Source of the DNA: Stenopsyche tienmushanensis | Lineage: Eukaryota; Arthropoda; Insecta; Trichoptera; Stenopsychidae | Direction: 5' to 3' | DNA: 64,000 nt | Assembly: GCA_008973525.1 (NCBI GenBank) | Contig: WACJ01000286.1 | Location: 310,001-374,000 of the forward strand | Part shown: piece after piece, positions 28,301 through 42,324 of the stretch | Layout of the letters: every line of letters begins with the position of its first letter | Position numbering within the stretch: position 1 is the first letter of the stretch | Program-made: the position numbers and the translations under genes | The notes under the pieces: model-generated | What the model was told of the DNA's origin: nothing | Database searches by the model: none | What the model saw: the letters and a program-made list of their open reading frames with translations, nothing else

Positions 28301-28624
28301 GAGTCGAGGAATGCACGCACGGAAAGAGAGCAACATGTGTTCGTCGTCGTGGCATTCCTCGTTCGTAGACAAATGTCCTTCCTCAAGATTATCGCCCTCG
28401 AAGCGGACCTTCGATTTGAAGACTATTTATAAGACACGGTAGTTTTCATCTCATCCGCATCGTCAGGAACGACGACCGAATTCGATCACATTTTTTTTAT
28501 AAAGCCAAGCTGATCATCATCAGCCCGACGAAGTTGATTTGCAAGTTCGTCTGTGATCTAATTATCTCTCGATACATATTATCTTTGTGTGTTTTGTATA
28601 AACGAGCCAGTTTCGAAATCCAAT

Positions 28625-28785
28625 GCGCTCTCCCGCAGGCGGGACTCGCGACTCGATCGTCTCGGGTTCAAATCTACGAGTGGCGATCGCATTTTTAAAA
28701 ACGCATATGCGCCATTAAAATCCACAACGGAACGGTCGGCAACGGTTCCGTAGAAGGGATTGCCGCTAATGTAATGAATGATATT
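28625..28785 (+). mobile_element. tRNA-like SINE copy
   Basis: It contains CTCGGGTTCAAATCTACG, a near match to the RNA polymerase III B box, followed by GCGATCGCATTTTTAAAAA and ATGCGCCAT, and ends near CCGTAGAAGGGATTGCCG. The same series of blocks occurs inverted at 45965-46140. Boundaries are approximate; no clear target duplication was found. Confidence 0.55.
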
Positions 28786-31700
28786 TCGCCGACAAGATTG
28801 TGATGAATTTTGCATAGAAAATAGAGATTTTAATTTCAAAGCAAGTTTCTTTAAATATGCTACATAACATAAGCATTATCAGAATGGTATTTTAATTTAA
28901 AACGATAGCATGAAATATTAAAAATTCTATTGAAATGAGATCCCGATGGCTCGCAGAGAGGTTCGAAAGGGAGCGTTTATTAATAATATTTCGTTATGGA
29001 AGTCCATTGTGAGTCCTGCGCGATCAGAAGCTGCACATTGTGAGCGCGATGAGTCGGCAGGTTGTCGGTGGCCGACATTATTTTTTAGGCTTCGCACTCG
29101 TCGCGGGCTCTTTGTCGATTTACTCGTCATTCATCCGTACTAATATTCATAAGCCGTTTTACACTCGTCTAAATGCGAACCTCCAAAATTTCTATCCAAT
29201 TTGATCATTCCGATCGCTCTATATCATCTTTCAAATAATCCTTTATTTTATTGCCCGAACGCATAATTGAACTAGATTTCGTCGTTATTACGGGGACGGC
29301 GAATCTACTCCTACCGTGAGTCAGAGCATTTTCGATATTTTTATGCAACGAATATAACATCGTATATCGTCAAAAAATATACATATATTAACCCTTTTCA
29401 ATCGCACTTTTATTTGATAATTTTTTTTTTTGAATTGCTAGCTCGTAATTAATTTCACACGTTTTTCAGGTTTCACACTCGAAATTTAAAATTAAAAAAA
29501 CCTTTATTTATCATTTTATTGTTCAACAGAAAATGTACACAGCGTACGCGAGACACTCGACTAATACTTTAGAAATAATTTTAATAAAATTTAAAATTTT
29601 CATTAGTCAAAAGTTTTAACAAGAGCACGTGATTTTTAAACATATCATTTTAAAGCTCTCTAAAAACGTCACAAATGAAATCTTATTTATTTGAATATGA
29701 TTACCTTTACCTCGGTTGTGTTTCGATGTCAGCCGCTTTTAAATCATTGTTAATAAAAAAGGAGAAATCTATTTTCACATGTAATACATCTTTAAGTAAA
29801 ATAGGCGCAGAAATTTGTGCTCCTATAGTAAAATAGTATCTGTAGTATATACATAGTATAATAAATAGCAAAAATATCGAATATATAAATGAGTTTCAAA
29901 TTTTGACGACATAATGTTGACAAACTAGTGAAAAGCCTCTTGTAAACTTAGTTATTCATTGAATATTCCTAGATATGCTGCAGTCAAACCTTATTAATGC
30001 TCAATGCATAAATATAGCTACGTATATGCGAAAATTTGACTGTAGAACGTTAAAGATTGAAATTCTTAAATACTAAATAAAAATAAAAATATGTAGTTTA
30101 ATGCAACTCTTTATACATAATTTCATTGATTTTTTAATAACATCGATTATTAATATACGCATCACATATACAATAATATCATTTCATGTTAATTATTCGC
30201 GGTTTTGATGCTTATTGCATTAAATAGTTTACACGTGTTTAATACAGATTATGTTATTCTAAAGCTCTGAACGATTTTTAGTGTTTTTTTTACGAAATTT
30301 AGCCAATTCTCAGGTGCCAAACATTGGATTTAAAGCATCGAGAGTCAATTTCATTTAACAGTACTTCATTAAAAACTCTTATTTGTTGCTATTTTACTGA
30401 CACTTGAACAGGCATGAAATTTATCATTCCATTTTTGGACTATTTTTATATAGATATTTTAGACGACAAAATACCTTTCCGAATGCAACAAAACCAAACC
30501 AATCATTCTCATTATTAGGCTATGCGATTGTCTTCTTTCAGTTAATTCTATGAACGAACTGTCAATCCTTCCATTTTATTAATCCTTCCGTCATAGTTTT
30601 TTCCAGAAATATATTTCACACTTTCCGCTATCTGCGTCTGTCTTGTGATGTATCTGTTCTCGTTTAGGCGAACGGATTATAAATTTTCAATCCGATGAAA
30701 GCTTTTCCGAAATTATTCTTCTCTATGCTAGTATTTTTTCACGTAGGAGATATTAAAATTTCGTTTGAATTTTATTCAAAACATTCAAAGTTCGCTATCG
30801 AAACGTTCGCACAGAGAGTGGACGCCGATTCACTGGCGGGGAGACTCTGTCGAACTGACAGTCCGCATCGGTTCACGTTTTCGCGTCTTTTCCTATTTCT
30901 CGTCTTCACAAAAAATGTTTGCAAAACTATCGTTTGTGGATATCCCACACTGAACGGTACGATTCTCTATCCTCTTCGCAGAATAGAAACGCTAAAGATC
31001 TAAAGATCGACGACATCGAGAGACCGATCGTTTCATATCTTTATTGAAAAATGAACACATGCAACAGATGCACTCGTTTAAATATTATTAGTATGTATTT
31101 TTTAAAATTTTAAATTTTAAAATCGGTGGAAAAGTGCTGTACTAGAAACGAGATCAGATTTCGAATGTTTACGACAGCCATGGAAAATACGATGAATATA
31201 ATTTATTTTGTTATTATAATCAGTACTGTCTCCTCGGATCGTTTCTTTGACGAGAGTCTCCCGGCTGACGATACGTTCCGAGCAAAAACAGGGAACAGAT
31301 TGGAATCTGTGAGCGGCATCGATACCGAACGAAACATAAATGTTGAAGCAATGATCGTGCAATATTCAAAATATTAAATCGGTTTTCCGCGGTCGAGGAT
31401 CGAATAAAATGTATTTTAGGCAGGGCTGCGGATTGTGTTTGAGCGGAGTGACGTTTTCAATTAAGCATCAATATCGATCGCCACGTGTTGATTCCGTATC
31501 GAGACTCGAATGGCAATAAATCCCATTTTTTCAATTGCCGATAGTTCAACCTTTGCCATGCGCTCTTCGAAAACTTCGCAATTATTACTTCTCACCTCCG
31601 ATCGAAAGCGACGGAAACGAGAAGAAGCTGTTCATGCTCAAACAGAAAGACGCTCCGAAGGGACGTCGCACGGCAACGCCGAGAAGAAGACGAACGAACT

Positions 31701-33699
31701 CAAAATAAGCAGTGTGACGATTCTCATCGTTCGATCGAGCGATTCGCACCAAAGTGGTTCCTTCGAGGCGGGCGACGGCCCTCGTTCCGTCCCGCGCGGG
31801 GGTCGCGATAAACGTCTCCCGGCAGACTCCGGGTCGGAGGTGACCCTCGCGCGTTATCAATACCTGTCCCTCTTCGAGGTTCACCCTTCCTCCCTAATTG
31901 CCCGGGAGACGGCATGCGTCGACTCGCGCTCTGACTTATGATCTCGAGACGGGAAGACGCGCGACGATCGTCGCGTCGTTTTCCTCTGCGACGTCGTAAA
32001 AAAGCGACAGTAACTTATTTCAGCCGCGTTGACTAATCGTTTCGACGTAAAAAGTCCCAATTGTCCCTTTGCGTTTCGTAGATTCTCAGTCATTAAAATA
32101 GCGACGAAAATGAACAGCCTCGTCGAGCGATTCGAACTTCGGCAGGGAGAGCGTCTCGGGAGTCGCTTCCGCTAGGGGGAGGGGAGCGTTTGACAAAAAT
32201 ATGGCTCCAATTGCCCCGATGACATTTATTTTAATGTAAAATAATTCGACGGAATTGGATAATTGCGGCCGATTACTCTAAACTCGTCGAAATCGAATAA
32301 ATCATTCGACCGAAACCGACTGCGCTAACAAATTCCTATATATTCCTCGCGAACGAATTAGTTCAAATCGAACAGAGCTATCCAACTCGGGATCGGTCCC
32401 TCCCGAAGGGCGACCGTCGACGGAGGAATCGCTTCGCGGTCGGGAGGAGCTCCCTTCCTCGGCGGGCGACCCCGCTCCCCGCGGGCTCCCTCCGGGGGCT
32501 CCCGACCGACCGTCGGTCGTCCGGCGGAGTCGGGAGCGAGTCGCCGGTTGACGAGCGCTGGTCCGCGTCCGCGGAGAGGAATGTTCGGCAGCAAAATGGC
32601 TTATAAATTATTCAAACGTTGCCTAATTAATTACGAATGCCCGGTATTATTTGTTTACGTCGTTTGTTTTACTGTCTTTTTGTTATTACTCGGCATACAA
32701 ATATACAAATTTGGTTATTATTCAAAATTATAGCTGTCCTAATATTAGTTAATTTATTGCGTATAATTTGGTCACGTTAAATAATGTGAGAACGTTACGT
32801 CGCATACGAAGCGGAATTGATAGCGCTCGATTCGAACTAATCAAACCAATTGAATATTTGGAAAATTTAAATGGAGCCCGTTTTCTCTTTTTAATTTATG
32901 TCGACTGGCAAAATTGACAATCCGTCAATGCCAACCGGTTCATATCGATCGATAAAACTCCCCGTTGAACTCGCTCGCCGCCCGACCGACCGCTTCAAAA
33001 TATGAACTTCATACGCGAGATCGCCTCTGATTCGCCGCCTCATCGAGTATTCCGCTCGCTCTTCCTTTATTAGCGAACTATTAATAAAATCGTCAAATCG
33101 ACATGGGGGTCATTTGAATACATCGGGGCGAGCGCAGACTCGCATGCGAATGCCGCCGCCGACCCATTTTCCACCTCGCCGTTTCTTTCTTCCTCCGTCC
33201 GACCGCTCGGAAGCGTCGAAGGCGCCCTCCGATCCCATCGCACGGTAGTTCCGCCGTTTCTTTCGAATTCGAGATGACGAACCCCAGAGTGAAAACTGTT
33301 GAAAATCGCCAAAATAAATTATGAAAAGCAATAAAAATCGCTCGCACAGAGAGACGTTCTCCTCGCTTCCGACCGTCGGATGCCGACGGTCGGAATTGAG
33401 TTCGATTCGTAAAAATCTAGGATCCGGTAGCGTCGCATATAGTCGAGTCGATTGAAAAATGAGACTCGTCGAGGAGTAATTTTAATAATTCGGCGCTCTT
33501 TCAAAGAAAAGTGATATGAAAAGAGGACTCGATATAATTGAATGCATCGACGTCGCCGCAGAAGCGCGGAAAGGAGGGCGATCGCACCCCCGCTCGCTCG
33601 CCTAATTTGATTAAACCGTTCGTAAAAAGGCGACTCATAATTTTGTCTCTTCATAAAATTTGATTTGAAAAGCACCGTCAAATAAAAACGTCACCGCGG

Positions 33700-36600
33700 C
33701 CCACCGGGAGCGTCTCCGGCTCGATTTATCATAATCATCGCAAAGGCGGCCGTCCGTCCGCCCTCTCCCGCCCGACTCTCGTCGGCGAACCTCCGGTGTA
33801 TTTTTGTAAATTTCTTCGTCTCGTCGAAATCGAACGGTCGTTTCTGTCGTCCTTCGGCAGAACGCGATCGAACGGAAGAGCGACTCGGACCGGCCCGAGG
33901 CCGGGGAGAGCCGCGAGGAGAGCCGGCCCGGGACCGGCCCGGGACCGGGCGCGCGGCCGAGCGTCGTCCCGAGGGACGCGACGCGGCGAGACGAGCGCCG
34001 CGAGCGAAAAAGATAATTTAGAGCGCCCTCGATATTTTTAACCGGCGAACGACGCGCGTCGGCCGACATTCCTCGGGAGTTCCCCTCGCGCGTCCCGAGG
34101 TGTCGCCGAGGAGCGCACGGCTCGATCGAGGCGACGACTCCTCCGAGTCGGAGCCTCCTCTCGATCTCGTCCGTCGTCTTCGTCGAGGGTCGAGGGGCCC
34201 TCCTCCCGAGCGACGGTCGCCCTTCCCGCCTCTCGCGTCTTTCGACCCGGACGGAGGGCGCAAATTTCACGGGGCGTTCCGGCTCTCGACGTACGCCGAG
34301 ATCCGTAAAAAAAATGTACAAACTGACGCGGTTCAGTTTTAGTCATCGGGACGTGTCGAGCGGCGAGCGTTCCCGTGTTTTGTCTGCCTGTCAGATCGAC
34401 GCTGAATCATTCGAGAGCGAGGAATTCGCCGGGGACTCGGCCGGGAATCGCCGGGACTCTCCCGGTCGTCTTCCGATTCGGCCTCCGTCGAGCGGCAATA
34501 AAACGCTCGACAGCTGCGGATGGCCGCCACAATGGGCGCAACTTAAATATTTGCGTTGCGCGTTTTATGTGCTTTTTTTGTTTTGTTTCATTTTCAGCTC
34601 TCGTTATTTCACAAATCATAAAATTCTCGACGCCTACGGCTCTATCTTGTCGCGCGCATTGATATACGCGCTGCGAGCTAACTTCGTTTATTTTTATGTC
34701 TCCCGCTCGACATATGAACTTTTACGGTTTTTATATTTAAAAATATCGCAAAGGAAGCGACTCCGACGCCTCTCTCCCGCGACAGAGCCCCGATCTCGGA
34801 GCCCCCGGAGGCGGCGGACTCTCGACGAATGCAAATTTTGAAACGCAACTGAGAGATCAAAACGAGCAAAAATCACAGTTCATAAGAAACACCCGCAAGG
34901 TGCGAACGAAAACGAAGAGATAAAAACTATTCATTTACGAATTTTAATCTATCGTCTTCGAGTAGCTATATAGAAAATGCGATGTTTTCGTGCGGTCGCC
35001 CCGTTAGTGTGCAATGTCCCAAATTTACATCCTCGTTCGGAAAATGGCAAAACGTCGATAAAACGTAGTCCGACACTTACCGTTTCGGAGGGTCGACCTC
35101 GAGCGGCCGCACGGCTCGGCTCCTTTTCCTCCCCGATCTGTAATTCGAGACAATAAAAGTTGATTCGATTAAAAGAACGACAATAAATCGTCACGGCAAT
35201 TGCAAATTGTCAATTTCCGAACATTTTTTAAGCGCATACTAAACAGACATCGGGCGACTTTACATGCGGGTGCGTAATTGGTCAAATCGATCCGTCGAAT
35301 TCCGAGCCAATTGCGGCGCAAGAGGACAGATCGCGACCTCCGTTCGACTCGTCGACGATCTCCCGTTCGGTTTCGTCGCTTCGGACCATCTCAGACGACG
35401 CGACGCTCCCTCTTTTCGAGAAATCGCAGACGAGCGAATCGAGAGAGATCCGCCGTCCCGCCGTCGACGCGAATAAACAATCCGGCTTATGTTTTATTTA
35501 ACGTCCGAACCCCGTTATAATGAGTAGTTTATTGCATCCCATTTTTCCCGAAAGCGAAATATGAAAGGGAGAGCCGCCGGCGTATATCATAGAGCCCTAA
35601 TATCTCAGCGGGGAATTCGCGGAAGAAAATACCTCAAAATTCATGTCTGATATCCAATAATCATAAATAAATAGTGAAGAAACACAACAGGCGGGGGAAA
35701 CGCCGGGCGTCGCCGCCGGAGGGTGAGGTGCGACTTTTCGATCGGAAAGAGTACCGCCGGAATATAATAAATAGCCTACTTCGATATCGGCAGGGGGAGA
35801 GCGGGCGAAACAGACGAGATTGTGGTTTTTTTTAATGAAACGAGCGAGCGACGTTCGCATCGAAAATGTCCATTTAAAATACGATTATATTGTACGATGT
35901 CTAAATTCCCGCTCTTTCTTCTTCGAGCTCCGAGCGGACCGGAGCGACGATCCGACGATCGAACCGTCGCGAGCGAATCTCGACTCGAAAAGCTTAGTCG
36001 CCGGACTCGCGCGAACTTCGATATCGATCGCGGGACGGACGGAGGGCTCTCCCTCTCGCCGATAAACAACAAATCTCGACATGGGAGATGAATTTTTCCG
36101 AGTCGAATCAGCCATGCAAATTTCGCCTCGTTCCGTCGGAGGTTTATCATCCGTGAACGAATCCGAGCAATAATACGAGTCGTCTCGTCTGCGAAGTCCG
36201 TCGACGGGCGCTCGTCCGGCGCTCCGCCCCTCCGGCTCGGGGGCTTCGAGTCCGCGCGCGAAGATTTTATGCGATTCCGGAATGCGAACAGATATCATCG
36301 TAAAAATGACTGTAAAAACTTTTTAACTGCTCGGAAGCGCGCCGCCCCCGCGAGCGGACCGCGTCCGAAGCCCCGGCCTCCGAGACGATCCGGGGGATCG
36401 TCCCGACCGTCGGCGTCCCGGGGCGACGGGGGCGAGGCCCGAGCCGACGGAGCCCGCGCCGCGCGGGAGGGCCGAGAGCCCTCCGGTCGCGTCGAGCTAG
36501 AAAAACAGCCCGAGATAACGCGACCCCCGGAAATCTTATGCGGAAGCTCCATACTAATAATTTTACACCCCATTACCCCGTTCATCTCGCATATTATAGG

Positions 36601-38170
36601 GGCGCCCCGGGCGCCTTCTCCCCCCGATCCGCGACGCGCATAAAAAAAGGGTGATGATTTTCCCAAAACCGAATTGAAAATCCCAATTTTATGCCGTTCG
36701 ATATGCCGCTACATATTTTCTGACTTTATATCTGTACGTTTATGTGCGAGGATCTTTCGAAAAGTTTTATGCGAAATGTCATCTCGCGCGGGAGCCTCTC
36801 CCCCGACCCGGGGGGAGGGGGCGGTCGGCCCTCCGTCTCTTCGAGATCCGACCCGGGGAGCTCGAGGGCTCGGCCTCCGGGGCGCCCCCGCCGGAGCCGA
36901 GCGTCGCTCTGCGCTCTCGGAGCGACCGACCGTCGGCCGGTCGCTCCGGAGCCGGGCAGGGGGAGGGGGAAGGGAGAAGACGACGGATTTCGCGCGGTCA
37001 CGTCGGCGAGGGGCCGTAAAATTGCGGGACACGACCGCTCTCCCGACGGGATCGTGCGAGTTCACATATCCATTTCGGCTACGACCGAACGGGAAATATC
37101 GTCTCGTTTACTGGCCCTCCCCCGGGACGGCAGATCGTCGCGGGCCGCGCCGAATCGGCGTTTCTTTCGAGATTGCATCGTCGTCGTTACGAGGAGCCGC
37201 AGAGGAGGACGCGACCGTCGCCCCGGAGGGAAGAGCGCCCGTTCCCGGGGCGTTCGGCGGATATTAATAATAAAGCGGCGGGCGGCTCTTAATTGTGAAT
37301 TATGACAAGCGCGCGGCCCTGGCGACGCGCCAACAGGACCGCGTTAATAGCCCTACCGTCATTTCCTATCTTTTCGTTTTCAATTTTACAATGCGCGAGT
37401 CTCTTCGCGATCTTCGAATCGAATCTTTCCGAATCGCCCGGTCGCTCGACGCCTCCGGTCTCCCTCGTAGGGGCCCTCTCGCGACGCGGCCCGGCGGTTC
37501 GCGAAGGACGAAAGCGACGTCGGAGGCTCGACCGCGAACTCGGGTGCGAAGCGTCGGAACGGAGAACGCGAAACCGGTCAGACGATGCGACGTCCCGAGC
37601 GCGGGGACCTCGCTCCGCCGGGAGGCGCCGGCCGAAGGCCCCCCCGCGGGGCCCCGCCCGCTTCGGGGGGCGCCCTCGACGACGCCCGTCCCGATAAGAG
37701 CCCTTCCTCGTAGATTTACGTCTCGGGCGAGGGTAATTTTTCCGTCCGAAAAATAATAAAGATACGGGCGTCTTCGCGTCCGGAGCGGAGGACGGGGCTC
37801 GTAAAGCGGCCGCGGAGCGAAGGCCGCTCGCGATAAGCCGCGATAATCTATCATAGCCGCTATCTGCGCCCCACGCGACCCTCTATAATTAGAGCCCCGC
37901 CGCACGCGACTCGCCCTCCGCCCGAGGGCCGGCGTCCGAGCGAGGGCCTCGCGCGTCGAGATCGTCGGGTTCGCCCTCGGAGCTCGAAATTCGGGCGCGT
38001 CCTTCGGGTCGACGCGAGACTCTCCCCGCCGGAGGATCGGACCGTCTCGAATCGCCTCGTCGCAGCTCACCGGGGCGCGTTCGCACTCTCGTCCGTCTCC
38101 TCCCGCACTCCGGAGGACGTTGCGATTTCTTCCTTAAACTCCTCGCGACGTCCGTCAAATGATGAATCTT
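33700..38170. other. cluster of CpG-rich intronic islands
   Basis: Islands near 33700-34510, 35900-36520, 36780-37260 and 37430-38150 are separated by AT-rich segments with TTTATG/TTATAA/TAATT motifs, for example 36490-36770. No reading frame here shows a domain. The contrast of AT-rich, motif-dense cores with CpG-rich flanks looks like long-range enhancer DNA, but that is inference. Confidence 0.35.
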
Positions 38171-41070
38171 GACGTGTCACATCCGACGTCGGACACGGGG
38201 GATCTCCGTAGGAGATCTTACACAGCGAAAGGATTCAATGTGGTGGTTTTCGGTTGCCTTATACACGTGGAAAAAAAAGAACAGGATTATTTGGTAAGAT
38301 TGGAGAGGAGAGAATCTATGAGAAAATAGCGAAATTATCATTATATAAAAATGATAATTTAATTATAATTGCAATTTAATCGACAGTCAAAAACGAATAA
38401 CTCTTTCGAGCCGTGCGTCGAATTTCACCATCGAGAATGTCGCGTTCGATTCGATCGCGGTTATTGCGTTTGGCGATTGACGATATTGACAGCCAAACAT
38501 TTTTCTAAAATATTCAGACATTCGACCGATCGCCCGTCGAAGTCCGGCAGTCGTACGCGAGACAGTTAGACCTTTTATATTGTTATTTTGTATGTATATG
38601 ACAGTTAGAAACTTTTGACTCGTAGACTGTTGCATTTTCCAAGAATCAGCCAAGTTTGAATGATCTCTGTGGAAATTTCCCAAAAGAAGTAGTACGCCGG
38701 GTTCTCTCGGAAGCGCTCTTCTGGAGTTCAGCGTTTTCCAAAATGTTTTGACAGCCGATGCGGAGCTTCGTCTGCGTTCAGATCGCCGATAGTCATTTTA
38801 AAGCGTCATCGATGCAATTTTTTTCAATAGCGTGCATGGATTTTCGTAAAGTGTAACCTCGAAAATATTAAAATTTTAAACGCGGAGTGTCATAGTTCAT
38901 TTTGGTCACGGACGAATTCCATTTTCCGCGAAAGGGCGTCGAAAATTATTATTGAATCTTTAATGTGAAATTGTTCCAAAATATAAACGGACATTTGTTC
39001 GAGACTGAATTGGTTAATTTTAAAGTCTGTCATTCGGGAATTCTCGCCTAACTTTTATTATCGAATTCCGAGAAAAAAAATGCACTTGCGAAGTATAAAA
39101 ATAATATACTATGAAACAAAGTAGAATCATATCAGTGTCGTCTCTATCTATCTAAAGTTTCATATCTTCGGAGAAATGATTTGTTCTGCGACAAGACGAC
39201 GATCGTTTCAAACGGGGCAGCGTCTCCGACGACGAGAAGGACGACATCGGGAGACGGAAGGAGTCGAGGGTCGTCCGTTTTACGGCGGCACTCTGTCTGT
39301 CCGTTTATACGACGCGTAGTTTGTTTGGAACGTGAGCCGTAAAGCGAAGACTCTTTATTGTCGCCGACGCTTTACGGCGTCGCGCGCGTTTAATTCTCTC
39401 GACTCGCGCTTTTCCGAGAACGCGCCCCTCGGGGGGCTTCGCCCCGCGGCTCCGTCGCCCTCCGCGCCTCCCCCCGCCCCCCGCCCCCGACGCTCTTCTC
39501 GAACGAGGCGATCGAAAATTTAGGATAGCCGAGCGCGTGACTCCGTCCGAAAGACGGGCGCTCATTAGGCCGTTCGGAACGAGATCGCAGACCGAATAAC
39601 GACAACTTATATATTTTCCTAATCGCGATGCGCTCGACGTTTCGTGCATCCCTCTCTTCGACGGGGATGCGACTAATTAAGACGGCGAACTCCAACTTTT
39701 CAACCAAATATTTTACTAAATCATCGAGATTTCGATCAAATTTTCTGACCCTCCGACTAATTATTCGTTTTGCAGAGGTCGCTGCCGAGATCGGGAGGAC
39801 CGCCGTCGACAGATACGGCGGAATAATTAAAACTGCCGTCGTGCAGACGACGATTTTCGTACGTCCTCGCGGCGATAAATTCGCCGATGAGCGGCCCGAG
39901 ATACGGACGACGGGAATCGAAGGACGTCGGCTCCGGCGAAATTTCATCTTTTGCGTCGAATCGACTGTCGGCCGACGAATTTGGACGTTCGACGTCCTCG
40001 CTCTCCTTTCGAATTGAACGTTCGTCAAAAACGAATTCGTCGCGCTTCGAGTTCCTCTCGGCGCGATCTGCTTTCGCCTCCGACGCGATCGAACGACCGG
40101 AGGATCCTTCTCGAATGCACTCATTTTTCTTTTATTTGTGACCATCGAAATGATTCAGTTCGGCCGGTTCTCAATTTCATGTCTCTATTTTGTATGAAAA
40201 AGATTTGTTTCGAATTTGCAGCGAATCACCAGGTTGAAAATAATTGACGCAAAATGACCCGTAGCAATCGACTCCTTCGTAATGTTTATGGACCGTTCCG
40301 AGCGAGAGAACGGCTCGTTTTCGGTGAGCCCCCGTTGCTCGAATATCAAATAGACATTTGCAACGCCGATCTCGAATCTCGAAACTTTTCGACGATCGTG
40401 TAATGTCCGAATATGACCATACGTGAAGTGAAATTTCCCAGACGGCGGTTTTTCATGAATATTTCCGACTCTGGTGTCGCTCCCGGGCGAAATCGACGAT
40501 AGAGCGGGACTCGGCGGTAAAACGTCATTGAAATAAATACATCTTTAGTTCCGGATTCCGCCGAACCGTGACCGATTTGCGGATAAGCGAGAGTCGGCTC
40601 GTCAGCTGCGATGACATTTACATTTTATGGAAACGTCGAGCGAACGACAAATAGAGAAAATAGATTAAACAAATTTGACGATTTGTGCTTTCCAAATATC
40701 AAAAGCGATCGAGCGCGACGAACCGGACGAATGAAAAAATGCACTCTCGACCCCTCAAAGTCCTCGCTCTCGTTCGAACGCTGCGGAGCTCGCGACGACC
40801 CTTTCGCATCCCTCTCCGCAATCTATAAATCCGAAAATTCTAAATTCGGAATCAAAATAAGGAGGCGGCAACTTTCGACTACTGTCGCCGACTCCTCCCG
40901 TCCTCCGTCGGAGACCCTCGCGCGTCTGACCTCGAACCTTCTCATCATGCTTTTAGAATTAATCATTTGCAGGCAAAATGTACTTTATCAAACCTTCCGG
41001 TTTACTATTTCTTTCCCGATACCCCCGCAGGACCTATTCCTCACATATTGCTATTATTTATCATCTAGGG

Positions 41071-41302
41071 CAGCGGTTCTTAAGCTCGCGTAGTCGGCCA
41101 ACCCCCCTCGAGATTTTTTTTTTTTTGCGGACCCCTTTTTGAACATTTTTTTTTGTGGACCTAACCCCAGTCCTTTATCCTATTCCAACATTTTACCTCG
41201 TTCTTGAGATTTAACTTTTCAAATAAACATTTCTCGGTCAAAATAGATCTCCTTCCGTCGCGAGTCCCCAAGGGTCCGCAGACCACAGTTTGAGAACCGC
41301 CG
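41071..41302. mobile_element. non-autonomous hAT-type MITE with 8-bp target duplication
   Basis: The left end CAGCGGTTCTTAAGCT and the right end AGTTTGAGAACCGCCG are imperfect inverted repeats of the CAG-GGTTCTCAAACT type seen in hAT elements. Flanking octamers ATCTAGGG (41063-41070) and ATTTAGGG (41303-41310) form an 8-bp target duplication with one change, as expected for hAT. It is 232 bp long with no coding capacity. Confidence 0.8.
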
Positions 41303-42120
41303 ATTTAGGGGTAGATTTCTCAAAATTCGATTTGAGCAAAACTAAATTTTCGAAAATTGCTTTTAAAACTCAATAGATTCTACATACAAATACAAGCCAA
41401 AATTGAGCTATTGCTATTAAGTTATGCCCCTATTTTTAAATATGCTGTTTTAAATCAACCTTTCATGTACAACACTACAAAAATATAACTAATTTTGTCT
41501 CTGTCGTGACGCATCTTTTCATTATTTTTCTCCAAATAATATGTAATTTCAGTATCAAGGAATCGTATTTTAAGAAGCTTATTTATCCATTTTACATTTC
41601 GTCGCTGGCTACGGTTATGGGAACAGCTGGCATTGGAATATACCATATTGTATTAAGGATATCTGAGATTAGATCGTCAAATGCGTTACTGATTGAAAAT
41701 AAGTCAAGCGAGGGTTTCAAAAGCAAATAAATATTATATGAAACCGATTTAAATGTTAAATTGTGTTTTAGAGCAAAAAGTCCCCGACGAGTAATGTTTC
41801 GAAATAATTATTTTAAATTTTACTCATGATAACTAAAACTGGTTATCTCTTCGAAAGATAGTTTTATAGACCGAACCGATGCGCTGAGAGCCCATATGAT
41901 TAATAATGCCGATATAAAAAAATGGAACTATGTTTAACCTTTTACTTTTGATCTACGTTAATATTAAATTTACGATTGTTTCTCAGTTTACACCGTTGCG
42001 AAAATTCGACATGAGACATATTTCCGGTTAAAAAATTACCGACGTTATCAAAAAAAGATAAGGAAATACAAATTAATTGTTAAAATAAATTCATTTGACT
42101 ATATAATAATTAAATTAATT

Positions 42121-42324
42121 GATTCAAGGATCCCCATCTTCGGAACATTTTTTTGGCGGACTCCGTCCCAACATTTTATTTCGTTCTTGAGACTTAAATT
42201 TTTCAAGCAAACAAACATTTCTTGGTCAAATATATTTTCTGTAAATAGTTCCGCGAAAATATCTCACTCGAGTATAGATAAATTTTCTTCTATATTTTCG
42301 CGGACCCCAGTTTGAGAACCGCTG
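42121..42324. mobile_element. second, left-degraded copy of the same hAT-type MITE
   Basis: It shares the internal sequence CCAACATTTTA..TCGTTCTTGAGA and AACATTTCT.GGTCAAA with the copy at 41071, and ends in the same CAGTTTGAGAACCGCTG terminus at 42324. The left terminal repeat is not recognisable, so the copy is truncated or decayed. The start coordinate is approximate. Confidence 0.7.

Larger units (their letters stand above)
24181..33700. other. intronic DNA, mixed AT-rich with short GC-rich patches
   Basis: No gene was recognised in this stretch apart from separately listed items (SINE copy at 28625, small reading frame at 31192). GC-rich patches lie near 25270-25830, 27690-28230 and 32370-32590. 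29150-30690 is strongly AT-rich with no sign of coding sequence. Confidence 0.5.

Noticed and set aside
33635..34321. 228-codon minus-strand open frame
   Set aside because: Arg/Ser/Pro/Gly-rich sequence typical of random translation of TCG/CGA-rich DNA; overlapping frames on the other strand look the same.
40611..41093. 160-codon plus-strand open frame
   Set aside because: It runs into the hAT-type MITE and shows no domain or conserved motif.
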